From the NCBI RefSeq assembly GCF_016925495.1, contig NZ_CP070491.1:2232001-2296000 (forward strand): DNA of 64,000 nucleotides, given 5' to 3'. The DNA is from Methylococcus sp. EFPC2 (GTDB lineage: Bacteria; Pseudomonadota; Gammaproteobacteria; Methylococcales; Methylococcaceae). Shown piece by piece: positions 1 to 6,145 of this stretch. The position numbers and the translations under genes are program-made. A model generated the notes under the pieces. It was given only the letters and a program-made list of their open reading frames with translations, was not told where the DNA came from and made no database searches. How positions within the stretch are numbered: the first letter of the stretch is position 1; every line of letters begins with the position of its first letter.

Positions 1-39
1 CAAAGGGATAAACGTCCGAATTCTACGCCCTTCGCAAAA

Positions 40-1044
40 TCAAATCCGGTCCAGCGGGCTGACCACACCCTTACCGCCGCGATTGAGCACATGGGTATAT
101 ATCATCGTGGTGCTCACGTCCTTGTGGCCCAGCAGTTCCTAAACCGTACGGATATCGTAACCGGATTGCAGCAAGTGCGTAGCGAAGGAATGGCGCAACG
201 TATGGGTCGAAGCCGGTTTTGCGATGCCGGCCATACGGATGGCGCTCTTGATCGCGCGCTGTAACGCCTGCTCGTGCGTGTGATGCCGCCGTTCGACACC
301 GGAACGCGGATCGGTACTCAAGGATGCGGATGGAAATACCCAAAACCAGCCCCACTCCTTGCCCGCATTAGCATATTTCCGATCCAGCGCATCCGGCAGG
401 TAAACCCCAGGCAAATCGCGTTGACGATCCCGCTCCCACGTCAGGCGCACCTGCTGGAGATGAATTTTCAACTCGTCCAGCAAAGATGCAGGCAACATGG
501 TGACCCTGTCCTTGCCGCCTTTGCCATCCCGAATCAGGATTTCATGCCGCTCGAAGTCCATGTCCTTGACGCGCAGTCGGACACACTCCATCAACCGCAT
601 ACCGGTGCCGTAGAGCATCCGAGCCATCAACAGGTGCACCCCTTCCAAATGTGTCAGCAATCTGCCGACCTCGGCCTGCGCCAATACTGTCGGCAGGCGT
701 ATGGATTTCTTCGGACGCGTTAGGTTATCAAGCCAGGGCAATTCGACGGCCAAAACCTCCTTATACAAAAACAAAAGCGCCGATAAAGCCTGCTGGTGAG
801 TACTTGCCGACACCCGACCGGCATTGGCGAGATGGCTCAAAAACCCCTCGACTTCCACAGCCCCCATATCCTTCGGATGGCGTTTGCCGTGGAACAGGAT
901 GTAGCGCTTCGCCCACTGTACGTAGGCTTGTTCGGTGCGCAGGCTGAAATGTTTGGCACGAATGCGCTCGCGCATAATGTCCAAAAGCTTGGGGCTATTA
1001 CCTGCCGCGTTTGTCGACGGATATTCTGAAGACTTGTCGTTCAT
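40..1044 (-). pseudogene. intI: integron integrase with internal amber codon
   Basis: Tyrosine recombinase of the integron integrase family, which inserts and excises gene cassettes at attI and attC. The reading frame shows the core-binding domain (SLRTEQAYVQW), box I arginine (YGTGMRL), the IntI-specific insert (ALDRKYANAGKEWGWFWVF) and box II (HTLRHSFATHLL). Translation stops at a TAG (139-141) exactly where relatives have glutamine in RTVQxLLGH. The same frame then continues with ELLGH and the catalytic tyrosine motif TTMIYTH, ending with TGA at 40-42. The stop therefore removes the nucleophile, so the protein should be inactive unless the amber is suppressed. The start at 1044 gives about 334 codons, near the 337 of IntI1; an in-frame ATG at 1104 is also possible. 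It is transcribed away from the cassettes, as usual for integrons. Confidence 0.9.
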
Positions 1045-1190
1045 GCGTGCCATGTAAGCAGCCGTGTCGGCTACAAAGTATAGGCCATTCCAATTGACAG
1101 CCATTATTACACGGCGTAGCGTTCGGGCTTAGACGGCGCTTTGCCCGATCACTTAGAATTTCTTATACGGCAGATTGCCGTCTACTTTAC

Positions 1191-1197
1191 GTTATGT
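1191..1197 (+). other. attI/first-cassette crossover core (GTTATGT)
   Basis: The heptamer GTTATGT sits between the integrase gene and the first cassette ORF. It is the reverse complement of ACATAAC at 1802-1808, the left core of the first attC, which is the pairing expected of the two ends of one cassette. Recombination would fall between G1191 and T1192. The attI side is the approximately 90-bp non-coding stretch from 1105 to 1191; I cannot delimit the accessory integrase-binding sites. Confidence 0.7.
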
Positions 1198-1204
1198 TTA
1201 AATC

Positions 1205-1807
1205 ATGTCTGAACTGAAACAGCTCATTGAAGAGTACGGTGGAATCCAACCGCCTCATTTGGCCTTTTATATGGAATCGATCCGTTTTAGCAGTGAAGCT
1301 GCAATGAATTCCATCGATTATCTGGCGGACTTCATTAAAATGACTAATGAAACCAAAGGCCAATATGAAATGACTAGAGAACTCCAAACGATTATTTTGG
1401 ATCATCTCCAAAACATTTTGACGCATGCTGCCGCTTTATCTCGGTATTTCTGGCCTTCTAAACCGGGTAAAGATAGTCTTCATCAGAAACGAGCTGAAAC
1501 ATTAATGGCTGAGTTTGATTTAAACGATGACAGCCCATTAAAAAACAGAAGTCTTCGGAATCAGCTTGAGCACTTCGATGAAAATCTGGATAAGTATTTG
1601 TGGTCGAAGCCGTTAGTTGGATACGTTTTACCAGCTTATGTTGGAGGTGTTTTTGATAATGATGGTGTGCCCACGCATCTATTTCGTGCATTCTATATTG
1701 ATGTTGGCATATTCGAAACACTAGGTCAGCGATATGAAGTTCAACCCATTGTTGATGAGCTTTGTAAAATTCATGAGAAGTTTAACAGTGCTAACAATCA
1801 CACATAA
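1205..1807 (+). CDS. cassette-encoded protein of unknown function (HEPN-like motif)
   Basis: A 200-residue cytosolic protein with no signal peptide or membrane segment, encoded in the first integron cassette. I do not recognise a named family. The stretch around residues 119-126 (LRNQLEHFDE) contains R-x4-H, the form of the HEPN RNase motif, within a largely helical sequence rich in Leu, Glu and Asp. This makes a HEPN-type RNA-targeting or toxin-like role possible, but it is inference only. The gene is clearly AT-richer than the chromosomal genes further along, typical of cassette cargo. There is no good ribosome binding site in the 10 bases upstream. The TAA stop lies inside the left core of the attC, so the cassette is tightly packed. 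Confidence 0.75.
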   Translation: MSELKQLIEEYGGIQPPHLAFYMESIRFSSEAAMNSIDYLADFIKMTNETKGQYEMTRELQTIILDHLQNILTHAAALSRYFWPSKPGKDSLHQKRAETLMAEFDLNDDSPLKNRSLRNQLEHFDENLDKYLWSKPLVGYVLPAYVGGVFDNDGVPTHLFRAFYIDVGIFETLGQRYEVQPIVDELCKIHEKFNSANNHT

Positions 1808-1870
1808 CATGGCGCTCAAGCCGACCCGCTTCCGCTACGCTCCAGCGGTCGGCTTAGCTTCACGTTAGGC
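1802..1870 (+). repeat. attC recombination site of cassette 1
   Basis: A 69-bp site with left core ACATAAC (1802-1808), inner arms AAGCCGACC and GGTCGGCTT that pair perfectly, and right core GTTAGGC (1864-1870). The left core complements the cassette's own 5' core at 1191, while the right core begins the next cassette, exactly the integron logic. Length and imperfect-palindrome architecture fit the attC class. Confidence 0.92.
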
Positions 1871-1924
1871 ATTCAATTCTGTCTTGAAGCCGTTCTAATT
1901 TCTTAAGCTCCAAAGGAGAAAAAC

Positions 1925-2767
1925 ATGCGACCTTCTTCCATTATTGTTGGGTCTATGTTAGCCACAATATATTCAACCACAGCCCAAAGCTCTTATGTTT
2001 ATTCGGCTGTCGGCAGTTTTGAAACTAAAACGATAACAAACTCAAGCATGGATTCCAGAATAGTTGATGCTTATGCTGCTAGCGGATCTGGCACAACACT
2101 AGAGCCCAAAATATACGCTAAGGCGAAGTCTGATTTTGGGCTTAATGCTGCAAGGTCATTCACAAGCTTGAGTACCTCTGTATTACCTTATTTTGCCATT
2201 TCAATATGGTCTGACTTTTTTACCCCCGGCGATGTTGGTGGATGGGGCTTAGAACTGGACGAATACCCAACATACTATGTTTATATTCATGGAACCATAC
2301 AACCAGAGTTTAATCCAGATACTTATAATGGTTATTACGATGTCCACTACCTAGCGGTGCAAAGCCAGAATGAAATATCCAGTGAAGACTTTATCGCAAT
2401 GCTTACTAGGCAAGCATCGACTTCCAATGTGAGTGTAAAGTTTGATTTAACTATCGATTCCGATGTGATTCCCGGAGAATATATATACTCTCAACAATTT
2501 GGAGTGGATCCCGTCGCTTGCCCTAGCGAAAATAATTGTTTCGTCGGTCGCTATGTGACAAGTGGATTATTCGTAGTTGCTGGTTCTGGTTACGATATCG
2601 ACTTTTCCAATACTGTCAAATTTACGGTTCAGCCTCCTCCAGGAATCAACATAACATCACAATCTGGTGCCAATTATTCGGCATCGCCAGTTCCAATTCC
2701 AACTTCATTTTGGCTATTCGTTTCTGCCATGTCGGGATTGTCGGCATTTATGCGTAGAAAAAAGTGA
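1925..2767 (+). CDS. secreted PEP-CTERM-type protein in integron cassette 2
   Basis: A 280-residue exported protein. The N-terminus is a signal peptide (hydrophobic residues about 5-20). The C-terminus has a PEP-CTERM-like tripartite signal: a VPIPTSFWLF motif, a hydrophobic helix and the basic tail MRRKK. Such tails are processed by exosortase in cells that make exopolysaccharide. The middle is rich in Ser, Thr, Tyr and Asn, as in many extracellular PEP-CTERM proteins, and shows no recognisable enzyme motif. An AAGGAGA ribosome binding site lies about 8 bases before the ATG. Base composition is AT-rich compared with the host. The cassette begins at the GTTAGGC core (1864) and its matching attC lies 1.2 kb beyond the stop, with a transposase element in between. 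Confidence 0.8.
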   Translation: MRPSSIIVGSMLATIYSTTAQSSYVYSAVGSFETKTITNSSMDSRIVDAYAASGSGTTLEPKIYAKAKSDFGLNAARSFTSLSTSVLPYFAISIWSDFFTPGDVGGWGLELDEYPTYYVYIHGTIQPEFNPDTYNGYYDVHYLAVQSQNEISSEDFIAMLTRQASTSNVSVKFDLTIDSDVIPGEYIYSQQFGVDPVACPSENNCFVGRYVTSGLFVVAGSGYDIDFSNTVKFTVQPPPGINITSQSGANYSASPVPIPTSFWLFVSAMSGLSAFMRRKK

Positions 2768-2787
2768 GTTACCAATCCACGGAAGAC

Positions 2788-2925
2788 GCGGAAGACGGGG
2801 TCAGTCGCGGAAGACGGGGTCCGCAGAAGACGGGGTCAGTTCTAACCGCGGAAGACGGGGTCAGTTCTCACCGGAAGACGGGGTCAGTTCTCACCGGAAG
2901 ACGGGGTCAGTTCTAACATTCCAAC
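2788..2925. repeat. short tandem repeats, six copies of a GAAGACGGGGTC unit
   Basis: Six imperfect copies of a 16-25 bp unit containing GAAGACGGGGTC, most followed by AGTTCTAAC or AGTTCTCAC, run head to tail between the PEP-CTERM gene and the transposase gene. The last copy merges with the left inverted repeat of the transposase element, so the array looks like serial duplication of that element's end. Spacing is irregular and far too short for CRISPR. Confidence 0.85.
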
Positions 2926-3843
2926 ATTCCGGTCTATCCTTACGGCATGGCAAGACCCTTGAGACTGGAATACGCCGGTGCGCTGTACCATGTTACGGCG
3001 CGGGGCGATCGGCGGGAGGACATTTTCTTTCAGGATGAGGATCGAACCGAATTCTTATCGGTACTCGGTGAGGTGTGCGAGCGCTTCAATTGGGTCGTTC
3101 ATGCTTATTGCCAAATGACCAACCACTATCACCTATTGCTGGAGACGGTCGACGCCAACCTGTGGCGCGGCATGAGACAGTTGAATGGCGTCTACACGCA
3201 ACGGTTCAACCGACGGCACGGCTTGGTCGGGCATTTGTTCCAGGGACGCTACAAGGCCATTGTGGTTCAGAAGGATGCCTACTTGCTGGAGCTGGCCCGC
3301 TACGTGGTGTTAAATCCGGTACGGGCGCGGATGGTCCAGGACCCTGCCGAGTGGCCATGGAGCAGTTACCGGGCAGTCATCGGCAAAGCGTCGGTCCCGG
3401 ATTGGCTCGACAGCGAGTGGTTGCTAAGCCAGTTTGGCAGCGAGCGCCAGCCTGCAATCGCAGCTTATCGGCGGTTCGTGATGGCGGGGTTGGACCACCC
3501 TAGTCCGTTAGGCCGGGTTCGCCACCAGGTTTTGCTGGGGGATGATGCGTTTGTGGCCCGACATCAACACGACCAAGGGGACGATCGCCTGAGGGAGGTT
3601 TCCAAGGCCCATCGGCGGTCCGTTGCACTCGAACTCTCGGCTTACCAGGAACGCTACCCCGACCGCGCTGAGGCCATGGCCCGAGCCTATGGTTCGGGTG
3701 CGTACACCATGGCGGAGATTGGCAAGCATTTCGGCGTTCACTACATGACGGTGAGTCGCGCAGTCAAGGGCTTTGAAGTGCGCAGACGCCAACTGATGGA
3801 AGATCGGGATGAGTAGGAAATGTTGGAATGTTAGAACTGACCC
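2904..3843 (+). mobile_element. REP-associated tyrosine transposase element with 25-bp inverted ends
   Basis: A 940-bp segment bounded by perfect 25-bp inverted repeats (2904-2928, beginning GGGTCAGTTC, and 3819-3843) that encloses a single Y1/HUH transposase gene. It lies inside integron cassette 2, between the PEP-CTERM ORF and its attC. Classical IS200-type elements carry subterminal hairpins rather than long terminal inverted repeats; here the ends probably act as REP-like recognition sequences for the enclosed protein, which is inference. Confidence 0.75.
2947..3816 (+). CDS. REP-associated tyrosine transposase (RAYT, Y1/HUH family)
   Basis: A 289-residue single-strand DNA transposase of the Y1_Tnp/TnpA-REP type. 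It has the family start LEYAGALYHVTARGD (residues 7-21), the metal-binding HUH motif NHYHLL (59-64), and a GHLFQGRYKAI segment that carries the candidate catalytic tyrosine. The C-terminal extension (about 253-275, containing AEIGKHFGVHYMTVSRAV) reads as a helix-turn-helix. Such domesticated transposases cut and join REP sequences and are often single-copy. It appears intact. Base composition is closer to the host than to the cassette ORFs around it. It is flanked by inverted repeats and tandem half-repeats that are plausible substrates. Confidence 0.9.
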   Translation: MARPLRLEYAGALYHVTARGDRREDIFFQDEDRTEFLSVLGEVCERFNWVVHAYCQMTNHYHLLLETVDANLWRGMRQLNGVYTQRFNRRHGLVGHLFQGRYKAIVVQKDAYLLELARYVVLNPVRARMVQDPAEWPWSSYRAVIGKASVPDWLDSEWLLSQFGSERQPAIAAYRRFVMAGLDHPSPLGRVRHQVLLGDDAFVARHQHDQGDDRLREVSKAHRRSVALELSAYQERYPDRAEAMARAYGSGAYTMAEIGKHFGVHYMTVSRAVKGFEVRRRQLMEDRDE

Positions 3844-3886
3844 TTGACCCCATAGAGTTTCCGCTGCTACACCTCACTAGCAGGGC

Positions 3887-3964
3887 CATAGGATGCGCTG
3901 AGGAACGAAGCGCATCATTCGCGTTACTCGATTGATGTGCCTCCTTTCGTCGGCACATCCTATG
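3887..3964. repeat. REP-like double-hairpin element
   Basis: A 78-bp module whose outer ends are the 9-bp inverted repeat CATAGGATG / CATCCTATG. It contains two smaller hairpins: GATGCGC...GCGCATC (3893-3916) and GATGTGCC...GGCACATC (3934-3959). This nested cruciform resembles REP or BIME-type intergenic elements and lies just after the transposase element, so it may be a substrate or a MITE-like relic. Confidence 0.65.
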
Positions 3965-3978
3965 CGAACTATATCTTG

Positions 3979-4046
3979 GCCTAACAAGCTGTTCGAGCGG
4001 ACGCGGGCGATAAAGCCGCTCGCGCCGCTCAATGCTGGCGTTATAC
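3979..4046 (+). repeat. attC recombination site of cassette 2
   Basis: A 68-bp site with left core GCCTAAC (3979-3985) and right core GTTATAC (4040-4046). The inner arms GAGCGGACGCG and CGCGCCGCTC pair with one extrahelical A, the usual attC feature that sets strand choice. Its left core is the exact complement of GTTAGGC at 1864-1870. The whole stretch 1865-4040 is therefore formally one cassette that includes the transposase element. Confidence 0.9.
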
Positions 4047-4070
4047 ATAAGCTCATAAGCGGAGAGGCCT

Positions 4071-4883
4071 TTGAAATTCAGTCGGTTTGGCTCCGACGAT
4101 GGACGCATAGTGGTTTATTTCCATGGCGTCCCAGGCGCGCAGGACGAATGTAGCATTTTCGATCTGGAAGGAAAAAATCACGGCCTGACATTCGTTTGTT
4201 TGGACCGGTTTTCTGTCGATCCGTCTGTCAATGGGGAAGCGTATTACAGACTTCTGGCTACGGAAATTTCGAGGATAGCCTCCGGAAAACAAGTGGATGT
4301 CGTTGGATTCTCAATCGGTGCATTTATTGCGTTACAGACCATCCGTTACATGGCCAACGGCGTCGGAAACCTGCATTTGGTTTCCGCAGCTGCACCGCTG
4401 GAAACCGGCAATTATCTTGAAGCCATGGCGGGCAAACAGGTGTTCAAGTTGGCAAAAGCAGCACCCGCCTTGTTCGTTTTGTTGTCTTACTGGCAAGGAT
4501 TGCTGGCTTGGCTTTCTACCGATGCCTTGTTTCGCTTGTTGTTTGCCAGCGCAGTTGGCGAAGATAAGGTGTTGGCCACCGACAGTGAATTTCGAGCTGG
4601 CATCGCCGAAGTATTGAAGGCCTGTTTTGTTGGCCGCGCACGAGGCTACGCGAGAGACATTGGCCTTTATGTGCTGCCATGGGAATCGACGCTCGCCGAG
4701 GTATCCGTCACTACTCATATTTGGCACGGAGCCGATGATAACTGGTCTCCACCACTGATGGCTGAGTACTTGAAGTCAGCAATTCCTGGTTGCATTTCGG
4801 CCAAAATATTCAATGGACTGTCACATTATTCATGCCTGTACCGAGCGGCACCTGAAATATGCAGTCTATTAGGCAAGGCGTAA
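4071..4883 (+). CDS. alpha/beta hydrolase, cassette 3
   Basis: A 270-residue alpha/beta-hydrolase-fold protein. Visible landmarks are the oxyanion-type segment VVYFHGVPGA near residue 20, the nucleophile elbow GFSIG (serine near residue 84), the acid segment IWHGADDNW and the late histidine in LSHYS. A hydrophobic stretch around residues 130-155 is probably part of the cap domain. The substrate cannot be told from sequence. The start is TTG at 4071, preceded by GGAGAGG; no better in-frame start is closer to the fold. The gene starts 25 bases after the attC core of the preceding cassette, in the orientation normal for cassette cargo, so it is read as integron cassette 3. Confidence 0.85.
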   Translation: MKFSRFGSDDGRIVVYFHGVPGAQDECSIFDLEGKNHGLTFVCLDRFSVDPSVNGEAYYRLLATEISRIASGKQVDVVGFSIGAFIALQTIRYMANGVGNLHLVSAAAPLETGNYLEAMAGKQVFKLAKAAPALFVLLSYWQGLLAWLSTDALFRLLFASAVGEDKVLATDSEFRAGIAEVLKACFVGRARGYARDIGLYVLPWESTLAEVSVTTHIWHGADDNWSPPLMAEYLKSAIPGCISAKIFNGLSHYSCLYRAAPEICSLLGKA

Positions 4884-4940
4884 CATTGCGGTCGAGTGCG
4901 ACGCTCCTATCGTCGCGCTCTTCACCTCCAGGTAATGCGC
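4878..4940 (+). repeat. degenerate attC-like site after the hydrolase gene
   Basis: GCGTAAC overlaps the end of the hydrolase ORF and is followed by arms GAGTGCGACG / CGTCGCGCTC that form a near-perfect stem, and then by GTAATGC in place of a GTTRRRY core. The placement is right for the attC of cassette 3. However, the left core does not complement GTTATAC at 4040, so either the site has decayed or the cassette boundary has been rearranged. Confidence 0.45.
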
Positions 4941-4998
4941 TTCTACGCACGTCCTGTGAACGAAAGCGAAGCAAGTCTTTCGTGACTCGAATGCCTCA

Positions 4999-5490
4999 AT
5001 GCAACTCCACGTCATCGAAAGCGACTTACTCGTCCAACTCGTTGGGGCCATCGTCAACCCTTGGAACCGCAACATCATTCCCTGGTGGCGTCTTCTCACG
5101 CAGGGAATCTCTCGTGCCATCGAGCGCCAAGCAGGCACTCAGCCGTTTCGAGGGGTTGCGCGTCATGGAATCATCCCACTCGGCGAGGCTGTCCTCACTT
5201 CCCCAGGCCGACTTCCGTTTCGCGGCATCATTCACGGCGTGGGCATCAACATGCTCTGGCGGTCGTTCGCGTTTTCCGCTCGGCAGTCGGTTCGTAACGC
5301 CATGCGTATCGTCATCGAGCAGCAGTTTCGCTCCGTCGCCTTTCCACTCATCGGAGCTGGCTCAGGCGGCGGTTCACCCGAGCGCATCCAGGGCTTCATC
5401 ACCGCGGAGCTTTCAGCCGTACCTTTTGCCGGGAAGATTTATGTCGTCCCCTATTCCAACAACCGAAGCGCCCAACCATGCGCTGCATGA
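4999..5490 (+). CDS. macro-domain protein (ADP-ribose-binding type)
   Basis: A 163-residue single-domain protein of the macro (Appr-1-p processing) superfamily, which binds or hydrolyses ADP-ribose derivatives. Recognisable parts are the first loop (DLLVQ...GAIVNPWNRNIIPW, residues 9-30), a GEAVLTSPGRLPFRGIIHGVG segment holding the second strand and helix, and the signature FPLIGAGSGGGSPE (about 114-127). Close relatives are recurrent integron cargo. The catalytic Asn of MacroD-type hydrolases is represented by the N in VNPWN, but activity is not proven. The gene is probably cassette 4, lying between two weak attC-like sites. The start at 4999 is the first ATG before the conserved fold; I see no strong Shine-Dalgarno sequence. 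Confidence 0.8.
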   Translation: MQLHVIESDLLVQLVGAIVNPWNRNIIPWWRLLTQGISRAIERQAGTQPFRGVARHGIIPLGEAVLTSPGRLPFRGIIHGVGINMLWRSFAFSARQSVRNAMRIVIEQQFRSVAFPLIGAGSGGGSPERIQGFITAELSAVPFAGKIYVVPYSNNRSAQPCAA

Positions 5491-5595
5491 GCCGCTCCGG
5501 GCGTCACTGCCCATGCTTCCCACCCCCTTCGCGCCCAGCCGCCAATGCATACGCCGCGCCACCCTCCGCGGTTGCTGAGCTTACGGTCGTTGTAC
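5470..5595 (+). repeat. possible long attC of the macro-domain cassette
   Basis: The left core GCCCAAC (5470-5476) fits RYYYAAC and is followed by ATGCGCTGCATGAGCCGC. A right end reading GCTGAGCTTACGGTC and GTTGTAC (5589-5595) sits 126 bp away, within the attC size range. The arms pair only partly, so the assignment is tentative. Confidence 0.4.
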
Positions 5596-5633
5596 TGCCT
5601 ACCACTCACTCATATGAACAACAAGGTTTTGAA

Positions 5634-6026
5634 ATGAACGGCATAAAAATTGTGCTAGGGGCTCTCATATTCGTATGCTCGGTAAATGTGTTTGCTCTTG
5701 ATTGGCAGGACAGTCCCGAAGTGGATCCATTGTTTCGCAATGCAAGCGTAACGGGCACATTTATTCTTTACGACGTAACACAACATAGGTTGACTGGTCA
5801 CAATCATGAAAGGGCCTACACACAGTTCATCCCAGCTTCCACTTTTAAGGTTGCCAATACCCTCATTGGGTTGTCCGTCGGCGCCGTGAAGAGTATCGAT
5901 GAAATCCTCCCCTACGGCGGGAAACCTCAACGGGTAAAAGCATGGGAAAAAGACATGAGCTTGCGCGAGGCCATTGCCATGTCTAACGAGGCTGTAGAAA
6001 AACCCATTTTTCTACAGCCTCGTTAG
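5634..6026 (+). pseudogene. truncated class D (OXA-type) beta-lactamase
   Basis: The first roughly 120 residues are a clear class D serine beta-lactamase: a signal peptide (residues 1-22), the segment TGTFILYDV, and the active-site motif STFK (about residues 64-67) followed by VANTLIGL. The sequence stays canonical to MSNEAV, then runs into EKPIFLQPR and a stop. The SxV, YGN and KTG motifs and about half of the normal approximately 265 residues are absent, so no resistance activity is expected. The point of truncation is the left arm of a perfect inverted repeat, and the TAG stop lies in its right arm. It was probably once integron cargo, as OXA genes often are. Confidence 0.88.
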
Positions 6027-6028
6027 AC
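5981..6028. repeat. perfect 22-bp inverted repeat with 4-base loop
   Basis: 5981-6002 and 6007-6028 are exact reverse complements separated by CCCA. The left arm encodes the conserved OXA residues MSNEAV, so it is ancestral beta-lactamase sequence and the right arm is a mirrored copy. The outer heptamers are GTCTAAC and GTTAGAC, a perfect attC-style core pair, though 48 bp is below the usual attC minimum. The right arm does not end in a poly-T tract, so it is not a typical terminator. Confidence 0.85.
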
Positions 6029-6145
6029 TTCTTTACACAATCACCACTAGAAATCGTAATTTTTAATATTGTTCAAGCCATATGGGTGAGCAAGTTATTT
6101 TGCCCGCCCACCCTGCAAGATTTTTAACCCGGAAAATACGTAACG

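Noticed and set aside
2788-2925. Possible CRISPR array
   Set aside because: Repeats are only 16-25 bp, nearly contiguous, with no spacers of regular length, and no cas genes are nearby; they are copies of the transposase element end.
5981-6028. Palindrome as an intrinsic terminator of the OXA gene
   Set aside because: The T-rich segment is in the middle of the structure near the loop, not after the stem, and the left arm is conserved coding sequence.
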